From NCBI GenBank assembly GCA_028707085.1, contig JAQTUW010000011.1:18741-82740 (forward strand): a stretch of 64,000 nt of DNA, read 5' to 3'. The notes beneath the pieces are model-generated. The model had not been told where the DNA came from. It saw only the letters and a program-made list of their open reading frames with translations, and made no database searches. The stretch is from Methylococcales bacterium (lineage in GTDB: Bacteria; Pseudomonadota; Gammaproteobacteria; Methylococcales; Methylomonadaceae). Below, piece by piece: positions 20,150 to 30,089 of the stretch (positions within the stretch are counted from its first letter, which is position 1; the number at the start of each line of letters is the position of its first letter). The translations under genes were made by a program, and so were the position numbers.

Positions 20150-20680
20150 ATGGCCTCCCGTATCGTTTACGGCATTTTATTTTTCCTGAGCCTGTCCATG
20201 CTGCTGTTTGTAGCGGGTTTTGTCTGCTTCCGGCTGGAATTTGGCTGGCTGGCGGCGCTGTTCTACGCCATGGCCGGCAATATCATGCTGTTTGCTTTCG
20301 GCCTGCTGCTGCTGTCGGGCGTGCTGGCTTTACTGGCGGCCACGCTGGTCGAGTTGCGGGCCTATTTTCGTCAGGATGCGGCAGCCTTGCGGCAGATTCT
20401 GGCGGCGCAGATCCAAAAACACAACCTGACGCAGCGGGTTGCGCTGGAAATCCGCCAAATTCAGTTTTTTAACAGTGTTAAACGTCGGCGGTTGCTGATT
20501 GCCGACAATAAGAAACAGTTGCGGGAACTCCATCAAAACATCGTCATGGAACTGGAGTCGGTCAGACCGCAAATGCCTGCCGGCCGTTTTGCCGAAATCC
20601 GTAAAACCTTGCGTCGGCATCTTCGGCAGGATGATGTCCAGGCCATGCTGGCCCTGCGCCGGCAGATAAACTGTTTATGA
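20150..20680 (+). CDS. Uncharacterised protein: two N-terminal TM helices and a helical cytoplasmic tail
   Basis: MASRIVYGILFFLSLSMLLFVAGFVCF... plus second TM, then a charged alpha-helical tail; coupled to the next ORF by a 4-nt overlap. Confidence 0.6.
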   Translation: MASRIVYGILFFLSLSMLLFVAGFVCFRLEFGWLAALFYAMAGNIMLFAFGLLLLSGVLALLAATLVELRAYFRQDAAALRQILAAQIQKHNLTQRVALEIRQIQFFNSVKRRRLLIADNKKQLRELHQNIVMELESVRPQMPAGRFAEIRKTLRRHLRQDDVQAMLALRRQINCL

Positions 20681-21210
20681 TGGCGCGCTGGCTCACTGAC
20701 GCGCTGGGATTTTTGCGCCGCAGTCGCGACGATCAATTGCAGTGGCATTTGTCCCGGCAGCATGACAGGGCCGAATTGCGTCAGGCCAGGGCGCTGGCGG
20801 AGCAGGCGCGGGCCGCGCAGCTTAAAAAACAGGCCCAGCAACTGGCGCACGAACTGGCGGTCGCCAAAACCAGAAACAACAGCGATCTGGCAATGGTCAA
20901 AACCCGGTGCAGACAGGAATTGAAGGACTATCAGCAATATTTGCAGTCGCTGGAAAAACTGAAGAAATCCCTGCGCGATAGTTATGCGCATTTGCCGGAA
21001 GCGGTCGCCTTTACCATTCATCATCACGCCAAGCAGTTGCTGAACAGAATGTGGGAGACTTCCGATACGCAGGAAAAAATAAGGATTGAAATGCAGTTGC
21101 TGCAGTTCATGACTGCGGTGCATGAGGACAATCAGGCATCCTTGCTGACTACCAGCCAGGACGCTCTGCCAAAAAAGGCTTTGGCGTTTATCGACGCCGA
21201 GTCCGATTAG
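20677..21210 (+). CDS. Uncharacterised coiled-coil protein
   Basis: MMARWLTDALGFLRRSRDDQLQWHLSRQHDRAELRQARALAEQARAAQLKKQAQQLAHELAVAKT: long predicted helix; 4-nt overlap with the upstream ORF. Confidence 0.6.
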   Translation: MMARWLTDALGFLRRSRDDQLQWHLSRQHDRAELRQARALAEQARAAQLKKQAQQLAHELAVAKTRNNSDLAMVKTRCRQELKDYQQYLQSLEKLKKSLRDSYAHLPEAVAFTIHHHAKQLLNRMWETSDTQEKIRIEMQLLQFMTAVHEDNQASLLTTSQDALPKKALAFIDAESD

Positions 21211-21312
21211 CGGGAAGCCGGGAAATAACCGGCCGGAACCCGAATTGCAATAAACGTGTCGCCCAACGCCTACAAGCGGAAAATGGCTAATGGCGTGTCT
21301 GAAAAAATTTGA

Positions 21313-21480
21313 CCACTACAAAAGAGATACGGCAACAGTGCTCTCGATTTTGTGGATACCTTACTTTGCGCTTACCACACGGTAGAAGGGTGCGAAGTAT
21401 TCTCTTTCGACCAAGACTCAATCAGTTTATGCAACAAACCAATCAATCATCAGCCCTTCTATGATCGAACAAGAATTTAA
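21313..21480 (+). pseudogene. C-terminal PIN-domain (VapC-like) fragment
   Basis: Frame between stops: PLQKRYGNSALDFVDTLLCAYHTVEGCEVFSFDQDSISLCN..., resembling the PIN tail (DFVDALL...GCEVxTFD); no start or N-terminal half present. Confidence 0.5.
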
Positions 21481-21606
21481 TCAACTGGGTAAAACGCTGC
21501 GGGACATCGCCGACCAATCTCTTTGCCTCCTCGCCAATCCATTGAGAGCTGTCACTGTTGATCAAGTCCGAGCCAGACTCGCAGCAGGAATACGCGGCAT
21601 AATTGC

Positions 21607-21942
21607 CTATGCGCCGAGCAATCTTCGAACCAGTAAAGACTGCATATCCCTTCTGCCATCAGCAATCAGAACAATGTATACAGCTTGACCTGTGATCCGA
21701 TAAATTACCCGATAAGTTTTGAAAAATGTTTGTCTATACTCCTGAATGCCCACTGCGCTTAGCTCTTTCGGGTAAGAACCGCGCTCAGGATAGGCAGTCA
21801 AGTTACTGACAACTTCCATCAACTCATCCAGCACATGGTCGGCATTAGCCTCAGAATCAAATTCGGCAATGTAATCGTACAGGGCCTCTAAATCCTGCTC
21901 TGCACTTTTTGTCAGCAAGACCTCGTAACATTTTTCGGGCAT
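21607..21942 (-). CDS. ParE/RelE-superfamily toxin
   Basis: MPEKCYEVLLTKSAEQDLEALYDYIAEFDSEANADHVLDELMEVVSNLTAYPERGSYPKEL...YRVIYRITGQAVYIVLIADGRRDMQSLLVRRLL. Confidence 0.85.
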   Translation of the reverse strand: MPEKCYEVLLTKSAEQDLEALYDYIAEFDSEANADHVLDELMEVVSNLTAYPERGSYPKELSAVGIQEYRQTFFKTYRVIYRITGQAVYIVLIADGRRDMQSLLVRRLLGA

Positions 21943-22217
21943 TATTCAGCGCTGCATTTCGCTCTAAGGCGTTCGACAACCTCCGCTGCCGGCTTGAAGT
22001 TACCCTGATGGATTTCTTGATTGCCAATCGCCAGGATTTTTAATAGCGCCAAAGTATCCTGCGTTTCCTCATAAGAGACAACATCCTGGATAACTGCCTT
22101 GGCCTCTCCATTTTGAGTTATGACTATTGGCTCGCGCCGCTGAGTTAGTTGCAACAGCACCTCGGCAGCGTTGGCCTTTAAATAACTAATAGGCTTGACT
22201 TGAGTGGAATAATGCAT
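21942..22217 (-). CDS. Phd/YefM-family antitoxin
   Basis: ISYLKANAAEVLLQLTQRREPIVITQNGEAKAVIQDVVSYEETQDTLALLKIL; directly upstream of the toxin, 1-nt overlap. Confidence 0.85.
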   Translation of the reverse strand: MHYSTQVKPISYLKANAAEVLLQLTQRREPIVITQNGEAKAVIQDVVSYEETQDTLALLKILAIGNQEIHQGNFKPAAEVVERLRAKCSAE

Positions 22218-22349
22218 ATGGAAATTCCATTGGATCGGAGCAGGACTTAATATAGTCTTTTATCGGTCTTCAAGCAAGTTTAGATGAATACATTTTGATA
22301 ATGTAATGTAATGTAAGCGTCTACCCTCTACCACGGAACCTTCGCCTGT

Positions 22350-22394
22350 CCGGCATCATCCAGACTCGAATGAACCTGGATGATGCCGGTATTT
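22350..22394. terminator. Perfect 14-bp stem hairpin followed by a T-rich stretch (+ strand)
   Basis: CCGGCATCATCCAG actcgaatgaac CTGGATGATGCCGG TATTTTTA. Confidence 0.55.
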
Positions 22395-22416
22395 TTAAAC
22401 GCCGGTCATGCCCGGG

Positions 22417-22623
22417 CTATTTTTTGCCCATGATGTCCTTAACGGCATTGACCAGCTTTTCGGCATAAACCAGCACTATCGATTCGCGGTCGCCGTGCGG
22501 TTCGGTGTCGCCGAACGGCTCGCCTTTTTTCATGGTGTACATATAAATGAAATACCCCAGCGGTAGAAACGCAATGCCGGCGATGATCAGCATGAATGTG
22601 GCCAACTCAATGATTCCGCCCAT
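22417..22623 (-). CDS. Small single-TM hypothetical protein
   Basis: MGGIIELATFMLIIAGIAFLPLGYFIYMYTMKKGEPFGDTEPHGDRES..., upstream RBS (gaggtaaac). Confidence 0.55.
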   Translation of the reverse strand: MGGIIELATFMLIIAGIAFLPLGYFIYMYTMKKGEPFGDTEPHGDRESIVLVYAEKLVNAVKDIMGKK

Positions 22624-22804
22624 GTTTACCTCCTCAACTAATTGTTTGTTTTTAATTTTTATTTTTGGCTGTCGCCGTGCCGACTATAACCCCATAGTTT
22701 ATAGGGTACAAGCAGAAAATGATCACGGCCGGCGGCTGTAAAAAATGAGGGGATTTATGGGCGGCAGGGGAGTGGGCCATGCCGCCAGATCAGACGCTAA
22801 CTTC

Positions 22805-23623
22805 TTAATCCCGCAATAATTCGTTAATGCCGGTTTTGCTGCGGGTTTTTTCGTCTACCTGCTTGATGATGACCGCGCAATACAGGCTGTGGCTGCCGTC
22901 TTTGGCAGGCAGATTGCCGGAAACCACCACCGAACCGGCCGGAATGCGGCCATAACTGGTTTCACCAGTCATACGGTTGTAGATTTTGGTGCTTTGGCCG
23001 ATGTAAACCCCCATGGACACCACGCAATTGTCTTCCACGATGACGCCTTCCACGATTTCCGAACGGGCGCCGATGAAGCAATTGTCGCCGATGATGGTCG
23101 GGTTGGCCTGTAGCGGCTCCAGAACGCCGCCGATGCCGACGCCGCCGGACAGATGCACGTTTTTGCCGATTTGCGCGCAGGAGCCGACCGTTACCCAGGT
23201 ATCGACCATGGTGCCGCTGTCCACATAAGCGCCGATATTGACATAGGAAGGCATCAGAATGGCGCCGGGCGCAATGTAGGAACCAAACCGGGCCACCGCA
23301 TTCGGCACTACACGCACCCCGGCCCGGGCAAAATCATCCTCGGTGTATTGAGCGAATTTGGTCGGCACTTTGTCGTAATAGCGCACATCGCCGCTTTCAA
23401 TTACCCGGTTTTCGTTGATGCGGAACGACAGCAGCACGGCTTTTTTCAGCCATTGATGAGTCACCCAGTCGCCGTCTATTTTTTCGGCAACCCGGGCTGC
23501 GCCTTTGTCCAGCAGATCGAGGGCTGTGTTCACCGCCTCGCGGATTTCGGCGGAAACCGTGTCGGGACTGATTTCGGCGCGGTTTTCAAAGGCTTGGTTA
23601 ATAATGTTTTCCAGATTTGACAT
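22805..23623 (-). CDS. dapD: 2,3,4,5-tetrahydropyridine-2,6-dicarboxylate N-succinyltransferase
   Basis: [48 protein letters not shown] left-handed beta-helix signature. Confidence 0.95.
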   Translation of the reverse strand: MSNLENIINQAFENRAEISPDTVSAEIREAVNTALDLLDKGAARVAEKIDGDWVTHQWLKKAVLLSFRINENRVIESGDVRYYDKVPTKFAQYTEDDFARAGVRVVPNAVARFGSYIAPGAILMPSYVNIGAYVDSGTMVDTWVTVGSCAQIGKNVHLSGGVGIGGVLEPLQANPTIIGDNCFIGARSEIVEGVIVEDNCVVSMGVYIGQSTKIYNRMTGETSYGRIPAGSVVVSGNLPAKDGSHSLYCAVIIKQVDEKTRSKTGINELLRD

Positions 23624-23635
23624 GAATGCTCTACG

Positions 23636-24847
23636 TTAAGATAAAGAGTTAAGAAAAAGTTTGATGCGTTGCGCCGCCTCCACACATTCTTCCACGGGCG
23701 CGACCAGGGCGATTCGCACATGGCCCGCGCCGGGATTGACGCCGGCGCTATCGCGGGACAAATAACTGCCGGGCAGGACGGTGATATTTTGCCGGGCAAA
23801 CAGTTGACCGGCAAAATCCGTGTCGGCAGTCGGGGTTTTCAGCCAGATATAAAAGCCGGCCGGGGGCCTGTGTATTTCGCAGGCATCGGCCAGGATATCG
23901 ATAAAAGCTGTAAATTTTTCGCGGTATAACTGCCGGTTGTGCCGGACATGCTCTTCGTCCAGCCAGGCGGCGATGCTGGCGTGCTGGGTCGGCACCGGCA
24001 TCGGACAGCCGTGATAAGTCCGGTATTTGAGATACTGTTTCAACACTTGGGCGTCGCCCGCCACGAAGCCGGAGCGTAGGCCCGGCGCATTGGAGCGTTT
24101 CGACAGGCTTTGCAGCATGATGCAGCGGCGGAAGGCAGTGTTGCCGGCATGGTAGGCGCTTTGCAGCAGACCTTGCGGCGGCCGGTCTTCATCGTCGTAC
24201 AGTTCGGTATAACATTCGTCGGAAGCGATGATGAAATCAAAGCGCTCGGCCAGCGCCAGCAGTTTTTCGTGGGTCGCCCTGTCCAGCACGGTTCCGGTCG
24301 GGTTGCCGGGCGAACACAGGAACAACAGCTGGCAGCGCTCCCAGACCGCATCCGGCACAGCACCGAAGTCCGGTAAATATCCCTGCTCCGCCGTAGTGTT
24401 CAGATAATATGGTTCGGCGCCGGCCAGCAGAGCGGCGCCTTCATAAATCTGGTAAAACGGATTGGGCATCACCACCAGCGGTTTGCGGCCGGGATCGATG
24501 ACGGCCTGCACCAGCGAAAACAGCGCCTCGCGGGTGCCGTTTACCGGCAGGATCTGAGTTTCCGCATCGATAGCGGCGGCAGGGATGGCGAAGCGGCGGC
24601 TGATCCAGCCGGCAATGGCCTGCCGCAGTTCCGGCAGACCTTTGGTGGTCGGGTAAAGCGTCAGACCGTGTAAATGCCGCAGCAGCGCTTCCTGTATGAA
24701 GTGCGGCGTCGGGTGTTTGGGTTCGCCTATCGACAGGGCGATATGGGTTTTATCCGCGGGCGAAATCAGGCTCTGTTTCAGCGTCGTCAGCTTTTCGAAG
24801 GGATAAGGATGTAGTTGTTGTAAATGCGGATTCATCATCTGGAGCAA
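23636..24847 (-). CDS. dapC: Succinyldiaminopimelate transaminase
   Basis: MNPHLQQLHPYPFEKLTTL, class I aminotransferase motifs, adjacent to dapD. Confidence 0.9.
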   Translation of the reverse strand: MLQMMNPHLQQLHPYPFEKLTTLKQSLISPADKTHIALSIGEPKHPTPHFIQEALLRHLHGLTLYPTTKGLPELRQAIAGWISRRFAIPAAAIDAETQILPVNGTREALFSLVQAVIDPGRKPLVVMPNPFYQIYEGAALLAGAEPYYLNTTAEQGYLPDFGAVPDAVWERCQLLFLCSPGNPTGTVLDRATHEKLLALAERFDFIIASDECYTELYDDEDRPPQGLLQSAYHAGNTAFRRCIMLQSLSKRSNAPGLRSGFVAGDAQVLKQYLKYRTYHGCPMPVPTQHASIAAWLDEEHVRHNRQLYREKFTAFIDILADACEIHRPPAGFYIWLKTPTADTDFAGQLFARQNITVLPGSYLSRDSAGVNPGAGHVRIALVAPVEECVEAAQRIKLFLNSLS

Positions 24848-25078
24848 CAGGGTTGGCCGATATTCCAGACTGGTTGCCGGAGCTGGATGGCGTATTTTCT
24901 GAGTCGAACCGGCGTGCGTCCGGCCGGCGCGCGACCGGATCGCTGAATGGTTGCGGATATTTTAACGCAACTGGCAAACCGGGACGAGAGGCTTTTTCCA
25001 CAAATCAAATCCGCTATTGCGCGTCATGATCCGCTTCGTGGTAAATTTTCCGCCCATTACACTATTTCGGGAACCGCC

Positions 25079-26599
25079 ATGACCATTATCCGCCAGGACG
25101 ATTTTATCGACAGCATTTGCGATGCGCTGCAATATATTTCCTACTACCACCCGCAGGATTTTATTCAGGCGCTGCATGCGGCCTACCTGAAGGAACAGAG
25201 CCCGGCGGCCAGGGACGCCATGGCGCAAATCCTGATCAATTCCAGAATGTGCGCCGAAGGCAGGCGGCCTATCTGTCAGGATACCGGCATTGTCAACGTG
25301 TTTCTGAAAATCGGCATGCAGATAAGCTGGGACGCCACGCTTAGCGTCGGCGACATGGTCAATGAAGGCGTACGCCGCGCATACAGCCATCCGGACAATG
25401 TGTTGCGGGCCTCCATCCTTTCCGATCCGGCAGGGCGGCGCATCAATACCGGCGACAACACCCCGGCTGTGATACACATGGAAGTGGTGAGCGGCGACAA
25501 ACTGGAAGTGGAGATAGCGGCCAAAGGCGGCGGCTCGGAAGCCAAATCCCGATTTGTGATGCTGAATCCCGCTGACAGCATAGTGGACTGGGTCATGAAA
25601 ACCGTGCCGGGCATGGGCGCGGGTTGGTGTCCGCCGGGCATTCTGGGCATAGGCATAGGCGGAACGGCCGAAAAAGCCATGCTGCTGGCGAAGCAGGCGT
25701 GCATGGGCGGCATCGATATTCAGGAACTGCTGGCCAGGGGTTCGCAGAACGCGCTGGAAGAGCTGCGGCTGGAACTGTATGAAAAAGTCAATGCCCTGGG
25801 CATAGGCGCTCAGGGCCTGGGCGGGCTGACCACCGTGCTGGATGTCAAAATTCTGGATTACCCTACCCACGCCGCCAACAAGCCGGTGGCGATGATTCCC
25901 AATTGCGCGGCAACCCGGCATGCCCATTTCGTGCTGGACGGAACCGGCCCCGCGCGATTGGAGCCGCCAAGGTTGGCGGACTGGCCGCTGATCACCCAGG
26001 CTGCCGGAAACGCCCGCCACGTCAATATGGACGCCCTGACCAAAGCCGATGTCGCCGACTGGCGGCCCGGCGAAACCCTGTTGCTCAGCGGCAGCATGCT
26101 CACTGGCCGCGACGCCGCCCACAAACGCATCGTCGAACTTTTGAACGCAGGCGCGGCCCTGCCGGAAGGCGTGGACTTTACCAACAAATTCATATACTAC
26201 GTGGGCCCGGTCGATCCGGTGCGCGATGAGGTGGTCGGCCCGGCCGGGCCGACGACGGCTACCCGCATGGATAGCTTTACCGGCATCGTGCTGGCCAAAA
26301 CCGGTTTGCTGGGCATGATAGGCAAGGCGGAACGCGGCCCGGAAGCCATCGCAGCCATTAAGGAGCATCAGGCCGTCTATCTGATTGCCGTCGGCGGAGC
26401 CGCCTATCTGGTTTCCAAGGCCATCCGTCGGGCGCGGGTGGTGGCTTTTCCTGAACTGGGCATGGAAGCAATCCACGAATTCGTGGTGGAGGACATGCCG
26501 GTCACCGTGGCGGTGGACAGCCGCGGCCAGTCCATACATGATACCGCGCCCCGGCAGTGGCGAATGAAGATAGGCAGGATTCCGGTGGTGGCGGTTTAA
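25079..26599 (+). CDS. Class I fumarate hydratase (iron-sulfur, fused alpha/beta)
   Basis: MTIIRQDDFIDSICDALQYISYYHP, RPICQDTGIVNVF, GGGSEAKSRFVMLNPADS; C-terminal DAAHKRIVELLNAG and YYVGPVDPV. ATG at 25079 preferred over 24947. Confidence 0.9.
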   Translation: MTIIRQDDFIDSICDALQYISYYHPQDFIQALHAAYLKEQSPAARDAMAQILINSRMCAEGRRPICQDTGIVNVFLKIGMQISWDATLSVGDMVNEGVRRAYSHPDNVLRASILSDPAGRRINTGDNTPAVIHMEVVSGDKLEVEIAAKGGGSEAKSRFVMLNPADSIVDWVMKTVPGMGAGWCPPGILGIGIGGTAEKAMLLAKQACMGGIDIQELLARGSQNALEELRLELYEKVNALGIGAQGLGGLTTVLDVKILDYPTHAANKPVAMIPNCAATRHAHFVLDGTGPARLEPPRLADWPLITQAAGNARHVNMDALTKADVADWRPGETLLLSGSMLTGRDAAHKRIVELLNAGAALPEGVDFTNKFIYYVGPVDPVRDEVVGPAGPTTATRMDSFTGIVLAKTGLLGMIGKAERGPEAIAAIKEHQAVYLIAVGGAAYLVSKAIRRARVVAFPELGMEAIHEFVVEDMPVTVAVDSRGQSIHDTAPRQWRMKIGRIPVVAV

Positions 26600-26618
26600 G
26601 GCATCAGGCAGGCCGGAT

Positions 26619-27596
26619 TTAAAGCAGATAGCGGATGGCCTCCCGCTCTTCCTGCAATTCCGTTTCATTGTTGCGCAGCCGCTGCAGGCTGAAGTCGTTG
26701 ATATCCAGACCTTTAACGATGTTGATGCGGCCTGCCGCCACGGTGACCGGAAAGGAAAACACCAGCCCCTCCGCTATGCCGTAACTGCCGTCGGAAGCCA
26801 CCGCCATGCTCACCCAGTCGCCATCCGCGGTGCCATGCACGATGGTGCGCATATGGGCAATCGCGGCATTGGCGGCCGAGGCGGCGCTGGATTGGCCGCG
26901 GGCCTTGATGATTTCGGCGCCGCGGTACTGGACGGTGGGTATGAATTCGTTCACGAACCAGTCGTTTTCAACCAGGCTCAGCGCCTCGGCGCCTTTGACC
27001 CTGGCATGATGCAGGTCGGGGTACTGGGTGCAGGAATGGTTGCCCCATACCGTGACATTTTTGATGTCGGTGGTGGATACGCCGCACTTTCCGGCCAGCA
27101 GGCTGACGGCCCGGGTGTGATCCAGCATGGTCATGGCCGCAAAGCAGTCCGGGGCAAGGTCTGGCGCGTTTTTGATGGCGATCAGGGCGTTGGTGTTGGC
27201 GGGATTGCCGGTGACCAGCACTTTGACGTTGCGGTTGGCGACCTCGTTCAGGGCTTTTCCCTGTACCGCAAAAATCTCGGCGTTCTGTTGCAGCAAATCG
27301 CTTCTCAGCATCCCCTGATTGCGCGGCTTCGCGCCGACCAGAAAGGCGTAATCGACGCCGGCAAACGCTATTCGCGGCTGATCGGTGACAACGATTTTGT
27401 GTAGCAGCGGGTAGGCGCAATCGTTCAGTTCCATCACCACTCCCCGTAGGGCGGGCAATGCCGGGGTAATCTCCAGCAGCCGCAGCACTATGGGCTGATC
27501 CGCGCCCAGCAGTTCGCCGGCAGCCAGTCGAAACAATAACGAATAACTGATTTGACCCGCTGCACCTGTTACTACAATATCGACTGGGGCTTTCAT
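26619..27596 (-). CDS. mdh: Malate dehydrogenase
   Basis: [69 protein letters not shown] at 27596 preferred over the track start at 27803. Confidence 0.92.
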   Translation of the reverse strand: MKAPVDIVVTGAAGQISYSLLFRLAAGELLGADQPIVLRLLEITPALPALRGVVMELNDCAYPLLHKIVVTDQPRIAFAGVDYAFLVGAKPRNQGMLRSDLLQQNAEIFAVQGKALNEVANRNVKVLVTGNPANTNALIAIKNAPDLAPDCFAAMTMLDHTRAVSLLAGKCGVSTTDIKNVTVWGNHSCTQYPDLHHARVKGAEALSLVENDWFVNEFIPTVQYRGAEIIKARGQSSAASAANAAIAHMRTIVHGTADGDWVSMAVASDGSYGIAEGLVFSFPVTVAAGRINIVKGLDINDFSLQRLRNNETELQEEREAIRYLL

Positions 27597-27812
27597 TTCA
27601 TTCCTGATTTCAATGAGGGTGGATTGTAGGCAATATGACACAAACCCCCATCGCAAACAACAGGGGAGCTCGAAAAACCGGGCCCTGGCGTCCCGTTGGC
27701 CAGTCTGGACGCAGTTTCTAGCGCAGCCGCCAAGACGTTTGCAATATCCTGTATAATGCCGCAGCCCAAAATAAGCTTGCTGCCCAAATAATGACAACAC
27801 CAAGGTAACTAA

Positions 27813-28670
27813 ATGAAAAAACTGTTATTTCAGTTCGATACCGATGCGCATCCGTCGGTATTCGATACGGTCGTCGGCTATGATGGCGGTGCCGATCATG
27901 TGATCGGTCATGGCAATTTGACCCCGGAAAATGTCGGAGGTCTGGTGGACGGCGCCATTTTTACCCGCGCCCCCAAAGACAAGAAAAACACCGCCATCTT
28001 TATCGGCGGCAGCAATATGGCTGCCGGCCAGCAGTTGCTGGCTGCGGTGCAGGCGCATTTTTTTCCCGGTTTTCAGGTGTCGGTGATGCTGGACAGCAAC
28101 GGCAGCAATACCACCGCCGCAGCAGCGGTGGCAAAACTGCGCAGCAGCGGCGCCTTATCCGGCAAAAAAGCCGTGGTGCTGGCCGGCACCGGCCCGGTCG
28201 GACAGCGCGCGGCGGCCATGCTGGCGCTGGAAGGCGCCGATGTTTCCATCACTTCCCGGCATTTATCGAATGCCGAACAAGCCTGTATCGCCATGCGGCA
28301 GCGCTTCAATGTCAATTTGACGCCGCTGGCGGCCGCCGACTATGAGGCCCGCGCCGTGGTGGTCAGCGACGCCAATATCGTGCTCTGCACCGGCGCGGCT
28401 GGCGTGGAACTATTAAAACCCGAACACTGGCAGGATTGCCCGCGCCTGGAAATGCTGGCCGACGCCAACGCCACGCCGCCGCTGGGCATAGGCGGCACGG
28501 ATGTTCTGGACAAAGGCGAGTTGCGCCACGGCAAGATCGTCTGGGGGGCCATCGGCTTTGGTGCATTGAAACTTGCCCTGCACAGAGCCTGCATCGCCCA
28601 GCTTTTCGAAGACAGCAAGCAGGTTCTGGACGCCGAGTTCATTTTCGAACTCGCCAAGCAGATGGCCTGA
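27813..28670 (+). CDS. mtdA: NADP-dependent methylene-H4MPT/methylene-THF dehydrogenase
   Basis: [76 protein letters not shown]. Confidence 0.92.
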   Translation: MKKLLFQFDTDAHPSVFDTVVGYDGGADHVIGHGNLTPENVGGLVDGAIFTRAPKDKKNTAIFIGGSNMAAGQQLLAAVQAHFFPGFQVSVMLDSNGSNTTAAAAVAKLRSSGALSGKKAVVLAGTGPVGQRAAAMLALEGADVSITSRHLSNAEQACIAMRQRFNVNLTPLAAADYEARAVVVSDANIVLCTGAAGVELLKPEHWQDCPRLEMLADANATPPLGIGGTDVLDKGELRHGKIVWGAIGFGALKLALHRACIAQLFEDSKQVLDAEFIFELAKQMA

Positions 28671-28691
28671 CCTTCTCATTTGCTTTCCATA

Positions 28692-30065
28692 ATGCCTAAT
28701 AGTCCGGTCGAACAACTGCGCCAGCATGTTATCGCCCTTTTTCTGGCTGGCGTTGCCGCCGCCGAGCCCGGCCAGGCGGTCAGAAATGTCCTGTCGGTAG
28801 ACGGCGGCCTGCTGAAAATCGGTCTGGATCTGCAGGATAAATCCAGGCAGCGGATCGGCGGCTGGCGGAAGATTCATCTGCTGGCCTTCGGCAAGGCGGC
28901 CTGCGCCATGGCCGAGGCCGCCCGGCAGATCATTCCGCCGCAGCGACTGGCGGGCAGTGGGCTGGCTGTCACGACTTATGAGAACATTCGCGCCATCGAC
29001 GGTATCGAGGTCATCGGCGCAGGCCACCCGCTGCCGGATAACGCCGGTTTGCAGGCCGGCAAGCGGGTGGCCTGTCTGGCTGCGGCGGCGCGACAAGGGG
29101 AATTGCTGCTGGTGCTGATTTCCGGCGGCGGCTCCGCGCTGCTGCCCGCGCCGGTCGAGCCCATTACCCTGTCGGAAAAAATCGCCGTCACGGCGCTGCT
29201 GCTGGCCAGCGGTGCCGGAATCAATCAAATCAATTGCGTCCGCAAGCACCTGTCGCAATTAAAAGGCGGCGGGCTGGCCAGACTGGCGGCGCCTGCCGAC
29301 CTGCATGCCCTGATCCTGTCGGATGTGCTGGGCGACGATCCCAGCGCCATCGCCAGTGGGCCGACGGTTGCCGATGACAGCCGTTTTGCCGATGCGGTCG
29401 GCATTCTGTCGGCGGCGAAAATCTGGGAAAAAATTCCGCCGTCGGTACAAAATCATTTGCAGCAAGGGGTTCGGAATTTGCAGGCCGAAACCCCCAAGCC
29501 GGGGGACGCCCTGTTCGGCAATACTGCGTATACCCTGGTCGGCAGTAATATTATCAGCATAGAGGCCATGCTGAAAGCTTGCGCCGAATATCCGTATCAG
29601 GCCAGGCTGTATAGCAACCAGTTGTGCGGCGAAGCGCGTATCGCCGCGCAGAATCTGGCGGCACATGCCCGCAATCTGCAAACAGCCGGTCTGAATCAGC
29701 CAATAGCCATTATCGCTGGCGGCGAAACTACGGTAACATTGTCCGGTAACGGCAAGGGTGGCCGCAACCAGGAAATGGCGCTGGCTTTTGCCTTGGCGGC
29801 GGAGCAAAATGGGCTGAGCGGAGCCTGGACATTCCTGAGCGGCGGCACGGACGGCCGTGATGGCCCGACCGATGCTGCCGGCGGCATCGCCGACATCGGC
29901 ACGTTGCGGCGCATCCGGCAGGCAGGGCTCGATCCGCAGCATATGCTGGACGACCACGACAGCTATCCGGCGCTTCAGGCCGCGAACGATTTACTGATGA
30001 CGGGCGCCACAGGAACCAATGTGGCTGATTTGCAGATTCTGTTGCTGCACCCTGCTGATGAATAA
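28692..30065 (+). CDS. Glycerate 2-kinase (GckA/TtuD, MOFRL family)
   Basis: HLLAFGKAACAMAEAA, LISGGGSALLPAPVEPI, GGETTVTLSGNGKGGRNQEMALAFA, FLSGGTDGRDGPTDAAGGI. Confidence 0.9.
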   Translation: MPNSPVEQLRQHVIALFLAGVAAAEPGQAVRNVLSVDGGLLKIGLDLQDKSRQRIGGWRKIHLLAFGKAACAMAEAARQIIPPQRLAGSGLAVTTYENIRAIDGIEVIGAGHPLPDNAGLQAGKRVACLAAAARQGELLLVLISGGGSALLPAPVEPITLSEKIAVTALLLASGAGINQINCVRKHLSQLKGGGLARLAAPADLHALILSDVLGDDPSAIASGPTVADDSRFADAVGILSAAKIWEKIPPSVQNHLQQGVRNLQAETPKPGDALFGNTAYTLVGSNIISIEAMLKACAEYPYQARLYSNQLCGEARIAAQNLAAHARNLQTAGLNQPIAIIAGGETTVTLSGNGKGGRNQEMALAFALAAEQNGLSGAWTFLSGGTDGRDGPTDAAGGIADIGTLRRIRQAGLDPQHMLDDHDSYPALQAANDLLMTGATGTNVADLQILLLHPADE

Positions 30066-30089
30066 CAAAAACGCATTTAGGAGAAAACC

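Noticed and set aside
21461-21688. 75-aa plus-strand ORF MIEQEFNQLGKTLRDIADQSLCLL...
   Set aside because: Overlaps the ParE-like toxin gene antisense and begins inside the PIN-domain remnant; no recognisable domain, likely non-coding debris.
24962-26668. 568-aa minus-strand ORF opposite the fumarase gene
   Set aside because: Antisense shadow ORF in GC-rich coding DNA; low-complexity His/Gln/Gly composition and no family resemblance, while the plus strand encodes a clear class I fumarase.
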